From Bog-473 sp963704355 (GTDB taxonomy: Bacteria; Actinomycetota; Acidimicrobiia; Acidimicrobiales; RAAP-2), in the NCBI GenBank assembly GCA_963704355.1, contig OY969891.1, positions 2,418,001 through 2,482,000 of the forward strand: a stretch of DNA of 64,000 nt, read 5' to 3'. How positions within the stretch are numbered: position 1 is the first letter of the stretch; every line of letters begins with the position of its first letter. The position numbers were made by a program, and so were the translations under genes. Under the pieces are notes generated by a model that was not told the origin of the DNA, searched no databases, and was given only the letters and a program-made list of their open reading frames with translations. Of the stretch, positions 34,404-43,085 are shown piece by piece.

Positions 34404-34507
34404 CGCGGGCTCACGGATCGCCGGTCAGGCTCCTGGCGTACGGCGATCGCCTTGGCGGTGGGTCAACCGATCACCCAGCGGTGAATATATGTATCTTGGG
34501 AATTGCG

Positions 34508-34911
34508 ATGGCAAAGCCGACAAGAGGATTCCTTGGTCGAGGGAAAGCTGCCCGCGACCCCGTCTCCTACCCGGCCAGTATGACGCCGGGGACCAGTGGC
34601 CCGTGCTCACCGCTTAGGTCACCCCGCATCTCGATCTGGCCTCGTGGTCGTTCGCGGTCGAAGGTCTCGTAGCACGCCCCACGACGTGGACCTAGGAGGA
34701 GATTCACGCGCTTCCGGCGTCCTCATACTCCGGTGACATCCACTGCGTGACGACCTGATCCAAGCTCGGCGTCACCTTCAGCGGCGTGTCAGTCGACACG
34801 CTCCTCGAGAGAGCGGAATTGGACGAGACGGCTAGCCACGTGCTGGCGTTCTCCCACACCGGCTACACCACCAACTTCCCCTTGGCCGATGTCACCGGTG
34901 GCCGGGCATGA
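34508..34911 (+). pseudogene. decayed sulfite-oxidase-like molybdopterin protein gene
   Basis: ATG 34508 begins MAKPTRGFLGRGKAARDP, then the frame shifts by one base before 34579, after which YDAGDQWPVLTA, VTPHLDLASWSFAVEGLV, EEIHALPASSYSGDIHCVTT and SKLGVTFSGVSVDTLLERA can be read. That frame is interrupted by TAG at 34615, TAG at 34693 and TGA at 34756; the last two stand where family members have tryptophan. It then stops at 34909, losing the last third of the protein. The Moco cysteine codon survives. With a frameshift, three stops and a truncation this is plainly a dead gene. Confidence 0.85.
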
Positions 34912-35051
34912 ACTCCTCCTGGGCCTCGGCCAACCCGTGGAGCGGATCCGAGTCGAGCGATTCGGTCCTACCAGTTAGCGTCGAGCTTCAAGCAATTCGC
35001 GGTCCGGTCGAGTGAGTGTGATCACATTCGGAGGGCAAGGAGGCGAAAGTG

Positions 35052-35822
35052 ATGGCAGACGACGCGGTCAGTGGAGCCACGGTCGATCAGCTCTATCGCT
35101 ATCCGGTGAAGTCGATGCAGGGTTTCGCCGTCGGGTCCGTCGAGCTCGGCCTCTCGGGAATAGACGGTGACCGCAGTCGAGCGCTGATCGACGTCGTTTC
35201 CGGGAGACTCATGAGCGCAAAGCGTTGGTCACGACTCCTACTCGGGGTCGCCGACGACAACGGGATCACCCTTCCTGACGGGACCCACAGGCCGTACGAA
35301 TCCGGCGACATGGATCGCGTGCTGTCAACCTGGTTGGAGCGCGAAGTTGCGCTTCACCAGGTCGCTCCCGATGTGGATCTCTCCTACGAAATGACCTTTG
35401 ATCCACCCAACGACGACGCCGAGCTCTACGAAATCCCTGCGCCGTCCGGATCGTTCCTCGACCTGGCACCGGTCCACCTGGTGAGCCAGCAGACGCTCCG
35501 CGGAGGTGTCGAGACTCGTCCCGACCTCAACTGGGATGTGCGACGGTTCCGGCCGAACCTGGTCGTCGACGCGGCGGGAACAACGTCCTTCGGCGAGGAC
35601 GCTTGGTGTGGGAGGCAACTGCGGATCGGTAGCGCCGTCGTTGAGGCGCTGCAGCCCACCGTTCGGTGCGCCATGCCTTTGCGTGCCCAACCCGGCCTCG
35701 AGTCACAACCAGCGCTCTTCCGTGCCCTCGATGAGATTCATGCCAATCACCTCGGCATCTACCTGTCCGTGGTCACACCCGGTGAGATTCGGATCGGTGA
35801 TCAGATCGAGATCTATTCGTAA
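35052..35822 (+). CDS. MOSC domain-containing protein
   Basis: A 256-residue protein with an N-terminal MOSC_N barrel (VDQLYRYPVKSMQGFAVGSVEL) and a C-terminal MOSC domain (RRFRPNLVVDAA, FGEDAWCGRQLRIG with the conserved cysteine, and VRCAMPLRAQPG). MOSC proteins carry sulfur on that cysteine to molybdenum, or are themselves small Moco enzymes that reduce N-hydroxylated compounds. AAGGAGG at 35037-35043 lies 8 bases before the ATG; a GTG at 35049 overlaps it. It precedes the molybdenum regulator and transport genes, in keeping with the local theme. Confidence 0.9.
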   Translation: MADDAVSGATVDQLYRYPVKSMQGFAVGSVELGLSGIDGDRSRALIDVVSGRLMSAKRWSRLLLGVADDNGITLPDGTHRPYESGDMDRVLSTWLEREVALHQVAPDVDLSYEMTFDPPNDDAELYEIPAPSGSFLDLAPVHLVSQQTLRGGVETRPDLNWDVRRFRPNLVVDAAGTTSFGEDAWCGRQLRIGSAVVEALQPTVRCAMPLRAQPGLESQPALFRALDEIHANHLGIYLSVVTPGEIRIGDQIEIYS

Positions 35823-35857
35823 CGGCCGGATCAGCTGCTGCCTCGAGGACCTCTTGG

Positions 35858-35863
35858 TACCTT
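35858..35863 (+). promoter_or_regulatory. -10 box of the HTH-TOBE regulator
   Basis: TACCTT ends exactly 6 bases before the GTG at 35870, which selects that codon over the GTG at 35864. Confidence 0.5.
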
Positions 35864-35869
35864 GTGGCG

Positions 35870-36271
35870 GTGACCCAGTTCCGGATCGGGCAGGCGGCGG
35901 AAATCCTGGGCGTGAGCTCCGACACCATGCGACGATGGGCGGACGCGGGCCGGGTGCGGGCGATCGTCGGACCGGCGGGGCGGCGGTACATCGATGGTGC
36001 CGATCTGGCCAAATTCGCCACCGAGCTCGCGGCGGGACCGCAGCAGGACAAGCGTCGGGGACAATCGGCCCGGAACCGATTCACCGGGATCGTCACGCAG
36101 GTGACCAAGGACGGCGTCGCCGCCCAGGTCGAAATTCAGTCGGGCCCGCACCGGTTTGTGTCCCTCATCACACGGGAAGCGGCCGACGAGCTCGAGTTGG
36201 AGCCGGGAATGCGGGCCGATGCCGTCGTGAAGGCGACGAACGTCGGAGTGGAGCTTCCGGCCGACCCCTGA
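35870..36271 (+). CDS. molybdenum-responsive HTH-TOBE regulator
   Basis: A 133-residue protein. Residues 1-50 are a MerR/excisionase-type helix-turn-helix (FRIGQAAEILGVSSDTMRR, then WADAGRVRAIVGPAGRRYI). Residues about 65-130 are a single TOBE/Mop domain (RNRFTGIVTQVTKDGVAAQV, ending MRADAVVKATNVGVEL), which binds molybdate or tungstate. It is smaller than ModE, which has two such domains. It ends 6 bases from the convergent modBC gene and is the likely molybdate-dependent repressor or activator of mod and moa genes (inference). An inverted repeat upstream of modA is a candidate site. Confidence 0.85.
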   Translation: MTQFRIGQAAEILGVSSDTMRRWADAGRVRAIVGPAGRRYIDGADLAKFATELAAGPQQDKRRGQSARNRFTGIVTQVTKDGVAAQVEIQSGPHRFVSLITREAADELELEPGMRADAVVKATNVGVELPADP

Positions 36272-36277
36272 CGCGGC

Positions 36278-38107
36278 TCAGAACTGGTCGTTCGCCTCCA
36301 CCAGGTCGGGCCACACCGCAATGGCCTCACGTGCCAGTCCAACGCGACAGGCGTCGCCGATTCGGAAGCCAACCGGCTCCTCCTGGCGTGCTTGTATCTC
36401 GAGCTGCGGGGTTATGGAGATGTACAGATCGACCGAGGTCCCGACGTCGGCGACGTCGACGAAGGTTCCTGCCAGCCCCCCCGACGGGAGGAGGGAGACC
36501 CGCTCGGGCCGGATGTTCCACAGGACAAGCGTCCCCGGCGCCAACGTCCCCGAGTCCACGGCGATGAGGGCACCGCCGGCAGTGATCCATCCCTCGGAAG
36601 TGACCTCGCCCCGGCGGAGATTGGGTATGCCGAGCAGCCGGGCCACTTCGGGGGTGTCGGGGCGAGTGAAGATCTCCCGGGTGGTTCCCGATTGCAGCGC
36701 TCGACCGTCGGAGATGACGATCACTTCGTCCGCCAGGAAGGCAGCCTCTTCGGGATCATGGGTCACGAGCACGGTCGCGAGGCCGGTCTCCTGCTGCAGC
36801 CGGCGAACCTCGCGCCGGAGTTCGTGGCGAACCGGGGCATCGAGGGCAGAAAACGGTTCGTCGAGCAGGAGCAGCTCTGGAGATCTGCAGAGGGCCTGGG
36901 CCAGACCCACCCGCTGGCGTTGTCCGCCGGAGAGCCCGGACGGGTACCGGTCCTGGAGCCCGTCCAGTCGGAGGTGGGACAGCCAATAGGCCGCCATTGC
37001 CGGCGTGGCGCCGTCGGCGAAGAGGAGGTGCTGCCACACGGTGAGATGGGGGTACAGGGCGAATCCCTGCGCGACATAGCCGACTTGTCGGGCCTCGACG
37101 GGAACGTCCGTGACCCGACGATCGCCGTACCAGACGGCGCCTGGCGTCGGCCCGTAGAGCCCGGCCAGACTGCGGAGAAGCACCGACTTGCCCGATCCAG
37201 ACGGGCCGAGGATCGCCAGGTGGCTGGCCCCACCGTGTCGCTGCAGCGCGAGGCGGAAGGTGCCGAACCGGTGGTCGATGTCGAAGCTGATTGGGGTGGG
37301 AGTTACGGGAGTGGGCGGCGAGGACTGCGGGAGTTCGACGGCGGCGCGCGGGCGCGCGCCGAGTCGGAAGCGACTCAGGGCCACAACGACGACGGCGACC
37401 CCGAGGGCCAGCGCGGTGGGGGCGATCGTGGTCGGGAGCCCTACCCCGCTGAACTGGTTGTAGGTGTAGACGGGCAGCGTGAAAGGGTGGTACGCCAGCA
37501 CGATCACCGCGCCGTATTCACCGAAGGCGCGGAGCCAGGCCAGGAGCATGCCGGCCCGGATCCCGGGAGCGGCAAGGGGTACGGCGATCCGCCAGAACCG
37601 TGAGAGCTCGGAATGCCCGAGTGTGGCCGCCATGTCCAAGTTGGCCGGATCGACGGCGCCGAAAGCGGCCCGGGCCGCCACTATCAGGAACGGGGCGGCG
37701 CAGAACGTCTGGGCCAGCACGATGCCGATGATCGAATTCGTGAGGTGTCCGTCGAAGAGCCGACCGAGGAAGGTGTACGGCCCCACCAGATAGATCAACA
37801 GGATGCCGCTCATCAGCGGGGGAAGGGCCAGTGGCAGCTGTACCGCTAGCCCGACCAGTGAGGACAGCCAACCGGTCGACCTGGCCAGGAGGTAGGCCAG
37901 CGGGATCCCGAACAGCGAGATCAGGACGAGCGAGATCGTGGCCGTCTCGAGAGAGACGGCCAGCGAGGGGAACAGTCCGGGTGAATGGAAGCCACGGTTC
38001 TCGGATCCGAGGAACCGAATACCGAACGCGACGAGGGGAACACTCAGGTAGACGACGATCAGTCCCGCCAACCAGGGCAGAGGGCTGCGCGTGACGCCCC
38101 TCGTCAC
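36278..38107 (-). CDS. modBC: molybdate ABC transporter, permease fused to ATP-binding subunit (ModBC)
   Basis: A 609-residue fusion of two normally separate proteins. Residues 1-265 are the permease with about six helices and the EAA loop (MAATLGHSELSRFWRIAVPL). Residues 280-510 are the ATPase: Walker A LAILGPSGSGKSVLLRSL, signature LSGGQRQRVGLAQALC, Walker B LLLLDEPFSALD, and switch histidine in VLVTHDPEEAA. The C-terminal 90 residues form a TOBE-type regulatory domain. It imports molybdate or tungstate handed over by ModA. The ATG overlaps the modA stop (ATGA). Confidence 0.92.
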   Translation of the reverse strand: MTRGVTRSPLPWLAGLIVVYLSVPLVAFGIRFLGSENRGFHSPGLFPSLAVSLETATISLVLISLFGIPLAYLLARSTGWLSSLVGLAVQLPLALPPLMSGILLIYLVGPYTFLGRLFDGHLTNSIIGIVLAQTFCAAPFLIVAARAAFGAVDPANLDMAATLGHSELSRFWRIAVPLAAPGIRAGMLLAWLRAFGEYGAVIVLAYHPFTLPVYTYNQFSGVGLPTTIAPTALALGVAVVVVALSRFRLGARPRAAVELPQSSPPTPVTPTPISFDIDHRFGTFRLALQRHGGASHLAILGPSGSGKSVLLRSLAGLYGPTPGAVWYGDRRVTDVPVEARQVGYVAQGFALYPHLTVWQHLLFADGATPAMAAYWLSHLRLDGLQDRYPSGLSGGQRQRVGLAQALCRSPELLLLDEPFSALDAPVRHELRREVRRLQQETGLATVLVTHDPEEAAFLADEVIVISDGRALQSGTTREIFTRPDTPEVARLLGIPNLRRGEVTSEGWITAGGALIAVDSGTLAPGTLVLWNIRPERVSLLPSGGLAGTFVDVADVGTSVDLYISITPQLEIQARQEEPVGFRIGDACRVGLAREAIAVWPDLVEANDQF

Positions 38108-39009
38108 CGTCGCAGCAGGGCCTTCACATCACTCGGAACGTGTGACTGGCCGCTCACCTTCGTGGGCGTGACGACTGCGATCCCGTTCTCCTTGAGAATC
38201 CGCTGTCCACCCGCGCCGAGCAGGTATGCCATGAAGGCGCGGGCGGCCGCGGGGTGTGGGGCCCTGTTCAAAATCGTGATCGTGTATGCACCGGCGAGGT
38301 GGGTGCCGGTCAACGGCACGGTCTTGATACCGGCGGCCGCAGCCTCGACTCCGTAGAAGAACCCGGCGTCGAGCTGTCCCGCCTGGAGCTGACCGACCAG
38401 GGTCTCTTCGGGGAAGACGTTGGACGTGGTGGTGGCCAGAGTCGTCAAGACGCTGAGGTGGTGCTCCTTCCCCGCCTGATCGAGCGCGGTGACGGCCAGC
38501 ACGCCCTTGGGGTCAGTGGCCGGATCGGTCCGACCGAGCAGGAACCCTTGCTTCGAAATGACGTCGTACCACGGCTCGGTCTTGAGCTCACGCGCGTATG
38601 CGCTGGAAGGGTTGTACCCGAGCACCAGCGGGGAGGTCGCGAATTGCGAAAACCACGACACCCAGTCGCCGTTGGCGGAGCCCTCCAGGGTGGCGTTGAC
38701 GGCGGGGGAGGCGCTGATGAACACGTCACCCTGGAGGGTGCCCCCTCGGATGCCACTGGCCAGCGCATCCGATCCCATCGATGTGTCGTTGAGCGTGTAG
38801 CCGGTGGCCTTGTTGAAGGCGGGGCCGATCTGCTGCTGCATCAGGTCCTGGAGGGAACCCGCCGACAGGACGTCCACTGGACCGGATTGCGTGCGCGCCG
38901 CTGCGGCCGGTGGACCGCTGATCACGGCAGCGCCGAGGGAGAAGAGAGCCATGAGCCCGACTCGGCGCACGCGACATGACGGAAGTGCGGTGACACCCCT
39001 TCTGGACAC
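38104..39009 (-). CDS. modA: molybdate/tungstate-binding protein
   Basis: A 301-residue solute-binding protein with a signal peptide (VGLMALFSLGAAVISG). The mature N-terminus VDVLSAGSLQDLMQQ, then TSMGSDALASGIRGGTLQGD and VFISASPAVNATL, belong to the ModA/WtpA oxyanion-binding group, closer to WtpA in style. It captures molybdate or tungstate outside the membrane for the fused ModBC. GTG 39009 is chosen because TACCTT (39022-39017, minus) is 7 bases upstream; an in-frame GTG at 39039 would place the -10 box inside the gene. It forms an operon with modBC. Confidence 0.87.
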   Translation of the reverse strand: MSRRGVTALPSCRVRRVGLMALFSLGAAVISGPPAAAARTQSGPVDVLSAGSLQDLMQQQIGPAFNKATGYTLNDTSMGSDALASGIRGGTLQGDVFISASPAVNATLEGSANGDWVSWFSQFATSPLVLGYNPSSAYARELKTEPWYDVISKQGFLLGRTDPATDPKGVLAVTALDQAGKEHHLSVLTTLATTTSNVFPEETLVGQLQAGQLDAGFFYGVEAAAAGIKTVPLTGTHLAGAYTITILNRAPHPAAARAFMAYLLGAGGQRILKENGIAVVTPTKVSGQSHVPSDVKALLRR

Positions 39010-39016
39010 GGTCCAC

Positions 39017-39066
39017 AAGGTAACAAACGGAGAGCGCACATGCCGGAAAATGCCGTTGGAAACGGC
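39017..39066 (-). promoter_or_regulatory. modA promoter with adjacent inverted repeat (candidate Mo operator)
   Basis: The -10 box TACCTT spans 39022-39017 on the minus strand. About 30 bases upstream, GCCGTT (39052-39057) and AACGGC (39061-39066) form a perfect inverted repeat around GGA, flanked on both sides by CCGG. Its position over the -35 region suits repression by the HTH-TOBE protein. Confidence 0.5.
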
Positions 39067-39168
39067 GCAAATGCCGGTCGAACATCCTAGTAAACGTTGT
39101 ATTCGCGATTAGGCCTGAGTCGCCCTGGTCCAGCCGATACCGGTCGGGTGGCCGACCTCGCGCCGAGT

Positions 39169-39729
39169 TCACGCCTCCTGTGGGGACGCTGACCTTGGTG
39201 CATCCTGACGCCGGGTCAGCCGATCGGCTGGCCCCGCGCGATGCCAGTCCCCGGAACGCCCCCCCGACTTGTGCCACAGCGTCAGCTCCTCAATGGACAC
39301 CTCCGGGTCGAAGCGCAAGAGCGCCTTGACCAGAGTGGCGGACGCAAGGGCACAGGCGGTCAGGGCCTCCATCTCCACGCCGGTTCGTTCGACGATTTCT
39401 GTGGTGGCGCTGACCTCAATCCGGTGGGATGCCACGACCATGTCCACCGCCACCCGATCGAGGCGGATGGAGTGGCAGAGAGGGATCAGCGAGGACGTCA
39501 ACTTCGCACCCTGGATTCCGGCGAATCGCGCCGCCTCCATCACGCTCAGGCCGTCTTGGCGCTCGTGCAGTACCTGTTCCGCATCAGCGGTGGTGACGAC
39601 GACGCTCCTGGCAACTGCGACCCGCCGGGTGGGAGGTTTGGAGGTGACGTCCACCATGTGTGCTTGACCCCGTGAACCAATGTGCGTGAGTCCGGGCTCG
39701 ATCCCATCCTTATTCGGTTGCGCCGGCAC
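39169..39729 (-). CDS. moaC: cyclic pyranopterin monophosphate synthase
   Basis: A 186-residue MoaC, which converts the MoaA product 3',8-cyclo-7,8-dihydro-GTP into cyclic pyranopterin monophosphate. Family marks are THIGSRGQAHMVDVTSKPPT, KLTSSLIPLCHSIRLDRV and GVEMEALTACALASATL, with the catalytic lysine in the conserved C-terminal part. GTG 39729 lies 4 bases after the moaD stop, so it is last in the moaE-moeA-moaA-moaD-moaC operon. The C-terminal 25 residues (RLTRRQDAPRSASPQEA) extend past the normal end. Confidence 0.95.
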   Translation of the reverse strand: MPAQPNKDGIEPGLTHIGSRGQAHMVDVTSKPPTRRVAVARSVVVTTADAEQVLHERQDGLSVMEAARFAGIQGAKLTSSLIPLCHSIRLDRVAVDMVVASHRIEVSATTEIVERTGVEMEALTACALASATLVKALLRFDPEVSIEELTLWHKSGGRSGDWHRAGPADRLTRRQDAPRSASPQEA

Positions 39730-39733
39730 GACC

Positions 39734-39970
39734 TCATCCCCCCGAGACAGGTGGGATCACCGCGATCTCGTCACCGTCACCGACGCGGGTGTCGGGCGGG
39801 ACGGGCTGACCGTTCAGCCAGACCCTCGACACGGCAAGGATCCGGGAGAAGGGCGCTCCGAATTGCTCTTCGGCGGCATCGACAACCGCCGCCACGCTCT
39901 CGCCCGGCAGCGTCACGCACGAGCGGCCCACTGCGTCGCGGGCCGGCCCGAAGAGGCGAAGCTGCGCCAT
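39734..39970 (-). CDS. moaD: MoaD/ThiS-family sulfur carrier (molybdopterin synthase small subunit)
   Basis: A 78-residue ubiquitin-like protein ending in the essential di-glycine tail (IAVIPPVSGG), whose thiocarboxylate donates sulfur to cyclic pyranopterin monophosphate in complex with MoaE. QLRLFGPARDAVG and GDGDEIAVIPP are typical. The ATG is one base from the moaA stop, and moaC follows four bases after its own stop. No MoeB-like activating enzyme is encoded in the window, so activation must use one from elsewhere. Confidence 0.92.
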   Translation of the reverse strand: MAQLRLFGPARDAVGRSCVTLPGESVAAVVDAAEEQFGAPFSRILAVSRVWLNGQPVPPDTRVGDGDEIAVIPPVSGG

Positions 39971-39971
39971 G

Positions 39972-41045
39972 TCAGCCTCCGATCATCGACATGGACCGAG
40001 CCGGGCGGAGGAAACCCGGTTCGTTGATGCCATGACCGGGAAATTTCTCCCACACTGCCCGACGGAACACGAGTGAGAGTTCGTCGTCGGATCCACCGTG
40101 GCGCAGGAGGTCCCTCACCGTTCGCTCGTCATCGGTGAACAAGCAGTTCCGTAGAGCGCCCTCGGCGGTCAGCCGCAGGCGATTGCACGTTCCGCAGAAC
40201 GGCTCGGTCACGCTCGAGATCAGCCCGATCTCTCCCTGGCCGTCGGCGAACCGAAATCGCTCAGCCGGTGCGGACCCGCTTGGGTCCGTCCTCGGCTCGA
40301 GCGGCCAGACCGCCGAGATGCGGTCGAAGACCTCTCTCCCCGAGACGAGCTGATCCCGGGCCCAGCGGCCCTGGGCATCCAACGGCATGTATTCGATGAA
40401 CCGTACGATCCGCCCGGTTTCCCGAGCGAAGGAGGCAAAGTCGAGGACCTCGTCATCGTTCTGCCCGCGCAGGAGCACGACGTTCACCTTCAGTGGGCTC
40501 AGGTCCGCCGCCTCGGCAGCGTCCATTGCGCCCAGAACATCGGCCAGGTTGCCGCGCCTGCGTATCGCGCCAAAGCGATCGGCCCGCAACGAATCGCAAC
40601 TAATGTTGACGCGACGCAGCCCGGCCGCGGCCAGGCGCGCGGCCAGCCTTGTCAGCCCGGTCCCGTTGGTGGTCATGGCCAGGTCCTCAAAGCCGAGGTG
40701 GGACAGCCGGGCAATCAGCTCGGGCAGCCCTCGCCGGACCAATGGCTCGCCCCCCGTGATGCGCAGGGAAGTGACGCCGAGCCGGCGCGCAACGCCGGCC
40801 AGTCGGGCGATCTCGTCGAACGACAGCAGCTCCTTCTGCGGTAGGAAGGTGAGACCCTCCTCCGGCATGCAGTACACGCAGCGGAGATTGCAACGATCCG
40901 TCACCGAGATGCGCAGATCGTTGTGCACGCGCCCGTAACGATCGACCATCGGACCCTCGAGGGGCATGACCTGAACCTCGGGCACACCGTCGGAGCGGGG
41001 CCGGTGGGGTGCGACCGATACGCGAACGGGAACGGGGGCGTTCAT
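39972..41045 (-). CDS. moaA: GTP 3',8-cyclase
   Basis: A 357-residue radical SAM enzyme that performs the first step of molybdopterin synthesis from GTP. The N-terminal 4Fe-4S cluster motif is DRCNLRCVYCMPEEG, LRITGGEPLVRRG binds SAM, and the second cluster is held by CGTCNRLRLTAEGALRNC. The C-terminal di-glycine needed for catalysis is present (SMSMIGG). ATG 41045 overlaps the moeA stop by 4 bases. An N-terminal stretch of about 30 residues precedes the usual start DRYGRVHNDLRISVTDRC. Confidence 0.97.
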   Translation of the reverse strand: MNAPVPVRVSVAPHRPRSDGVPEVQVMPLEGPMVDRYGRVHNDLRISVTDRCNLRCVYCMPEEGLTFLPQKELLSFDEIARLAGVARRLGVTSLRITGGEPLVRRGLPELIARLSHLGFEDLAMTTNGTGLTRLAARLAAAGLRRVNISCDSLRADRFGAIRRRGNLADVLGAMDAAEAADLSPLKVNVVLLRGQNDDEVLDFASFARETGRIVRFIEYMPLDAQGRWARDQLVSGREVFDRISAVWPLEPRTDPSGSAPAERFRFADGQGEIGLISSVTEPFCGTCNRLRLTAEGALRNCLFTDDERTVRDLLRHGGSDDELSLVFRRAVWEKFPGHGINEPGFLRPARSMSMIGG

Positions 41046-42358
41046 GACACCGTCATCTGTCGCTCGCGCGCGAGCAGGGCGGAGCCATTCTCGCTGAGGT
41101 CGTCCGCGCTGAAGACCATGACGTCGACCAGGTCTCCGGCCCGGGCTCCACTCCCGTCGGGCAAGAGGATGAGCGCGTTGGCCTCGGACATGGAGTGGAG
41201 CTGATGCGACTCTTGACCGCCGGTGGTCCGGACGTGCCAGCCCCCTCGGCGGTCCAACGTCACCCTGGCGCGCAGGAGGTGAAGTTTGCCATCGCTCCGT
41301 CTATCGAGATCGACATCGGCCACGGCGGGGACCACGGGTCGGTGCAAACTGCGATGGCCACCCATAGCACGGAGCGCCGGCCGCACGAACAGCTCGAAGC
41401 TGACCATGGCCGACACCGGATTCCCCGGTAACCCGAACACGGGCGTGCCAGAACTTGCCAGCAACCCGAACGCCAACGGCTTGGCTGGCCTGATGGCCAC
41501 CTGCATCCATCGCATTGTCCCGCCGCCGAGGTCCTCCAGGACTACACGGACCAGGTCGAGGTCACCGACACTCACGCCGCCGGAGGTGATGATGGCATCA
41601 CAGGTGGAGGCCGCGGACGCAAGCCGCTGCCGCAGACGTTGTTCGTCGTCGTCGACGATTCCGAGGTCCGTGCATCCCCATCCTTCCCGCCGGGCCAATG
41701 CCAGAAGCGACTGACGATTGGCGTCGCGGATCTTGCCGGGCGGAAGTGGCCCCGGGCCGGCGTACAACTCGTCTCCGGTCGACAGGACGCCGACATGAGG
41801 ACGGGGATGGGCGAGCACGCTGTCGGCTCCCTGGTTGGCCAGGACGCCAAGGTGGGCCGGAGTCAGTACCGCCCCGACGCGGGCTACCACGTCTCCGATG
41901 CCTACATCGCGTCCCGGCTGGCGAATGAACTCACCGGCGCGGACCACGCGACCGATCGTGACGCTCCGACCTTCATCATGATCCGCGGTCTCCTCAATCA
42001 TGCACACGGCATCGGCCCCCCCAGGAAGCGGTGCGCCGGTCATGATGCGCGCCGCCGTACCGGGGGCAAGGTCCTCATTCAGCACGTGCCCGGCCATGAT
42101 GGAGCCAACCACAGCGAGGCGGACGGGCGCACCACGGGTGTCAGCGGCGCGGACCGCGTAACCGTCCATGGAGGAGTTCGTGAACGGGGGGATCGGCTCG
42201 GTCGCCACGACGTCTTCGCTGACGACGCAGTCCAAGGCGTCGTGGAGCCGGAGCGCGCGCGCCTCCAGGGGGAGACACTGGTCTATGACGAATTGCTGGG
42301 CCTCCCAAAGTGGGATCACGGCTGAAACCCAAAGACCGAGTGGTTGCAGCCGTGACAT
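41042..42358 (-). CDS. moeA: molybdopterin molybdotransferase
   Basis: A 438-residue MoeA, which inserts molybdate into adenylylated molybdopterin. Conserved blocks are PPFTNSSMDGYAVRAADT, RIMTGAPLPGGADAVCMIE, GVLSTGDELYAGPG, TSGGVSVGDLDLV and FGLPGNPVSAMVSFELFV, with the C-terminal domain IV intact. ATG 42358 lies one base past the moaE stop; the frame is open further upstream but only inside moaE. It sits second in the operon and overlaps moaA. Confidence 0.95.
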   Translation of the reverse strand: MSRLQPLGLWVSAVIPLWEAQQFVIDQCLPLEARALRLHDALDCVVSEDVVATEPIPPFTNSSMDGYAVRAADTRGAPVRLAVVGSIMAGHVLNEDLAPGTAARIMTGAPLPGGADAVCMIEETADHDEGRSVTIGRVVRAGEFIRQPGRDVGIGDVVARVGAVLTPAHLGVLANQGADSVLAHPRPHVGVLSTGDELYAGPGPLPPGKIRDANRQSLLALARREGWGCTDLGIVDDDEQRLRQRLASAASTCDAIITSGGVSVGDLDLVRVVLEDLGGGTMRWMQVAIRPAKPLAFGLLASSGTPVFGLPGNPVSAMVSFELFVRPALRAMGGHRSLHRPVVPAVADVDLDRRSDGKLHLLRARVTLDRRGGWHVRTTGGQESHQLHSMSEANALILLPDGSGARAGDLVDVMVFSADDLSENGSALLARERQMTVS

Positions 42359-42359
42359 T

Positions 42360-42857
42360 TCATGACGGCGCTGCCCAGGCCGCCGGACCAGGCTCGTCGA
42401 CCTGATGTGAGCACTCGCTCCAGTCGGAGCCACCGGCCCAGGTCTCACGCTTCCAAATGGGAATGGTGTGCTTCAGGGTGTCGATGCAGAATTGAGCCGC
42501 CGCGAACGCCTCTGCCCGATGCGGGGTCGAGACGGTGACAACGACCGCCACCTCTCCCACCTCGAGCCGTCCCACGCGGTGCAAGAGGGCGACGCGGCCG
42601 ATTTCGGGCCACCGACCACGGGCGGCCGCGGCGACGTCGGTCAGCCTCGGCGCGACCTGGTCCAGGTAGGCCTCGTACTCCAGCGCGGACACACCGGGAC
42701 GCCCATCGGAGTAGTCACGCACGGTGCCGCAGAAGGTAACCACGCCACCGCAGTGGGGGAGGTTGGCCCACTTCCACGTGGCATCGACGGGCAGTTCGCC
42801 TTCGCACACGTCGATCCACTCATCACGTTCGGGCGGAAACGGCTCATTCGTGTTCAT
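42360..42857 (-). CDS. moaE: molybdopterin synthase catalytic subunit
   Basis: A 165-residue MoaE, which uses the MoaD thiocarboxylate to build the dithiolene of molybdopterin. Visible are GGVVTFCGTVRDYSDGRPG, LEYEAYLDQVAP, IGRVALLHRVGRLEVGEVA and the catalytic lysine region KHTIPIWKRETWAGG. It is the first gene of the cofactor operon. The ATG 42857 has a modest AGGTG upstream; a longer frame to 42932 lacks family similarity. The 5' region up to 43085 shows no riboswitch-like structure that I can identify. Confidence 0.95.
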   Translation of the reverse strand: MNTNEPFPPERDEWIDVCEGELPVDATWKWANLPHCGGVVTFCGTVRDYSDGRPGVSALEYEAYLDQVAPRLTDVAAAARGRWPEIGRVALLHRVGRLEVGEVAVVVTVSTPHRAEAFAAAQFCIDTLKHTIPIWKRETWAGGSDWSECSHQVDEPGPAAWAAPS

Positions 42858-43085
42858 GACACCTGCATGGGTGGTGTAACACGGACGGGAACGGAGAAGC
42901 GGTGTCGCTGATGCGTCACGGTGGCCAGCCAACGTCTCATAGCGTCGATCACGTTCCTCACGGCTTCCTCGGCCGCCCAGCGCCTTCCGGCGGGTCGCCC
43001 CGTTCCAGGTTAATCAAGGCGCAGTGATCGTCAGCCTGCGGCGCACGAGCGATGGGTAGGGAGTGCACGCACGCCACGGGTGGGG

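Noticed and set aside
34615..34758. In-frame TAG and TGA as possible recoded amino acids in the sulfite-oxidase-like remnant
   Set aside because: The same reading also needs a frameshift and is truncated, and TGA ends most other genes here, so recoding is not needed to explain it.
42858..43085. A molybdenum-cofactor riboswitch upstream of the moa operon
   Set aside because: No long conserved helices of the Moco RNA motif could be drawn in this 228-base region.
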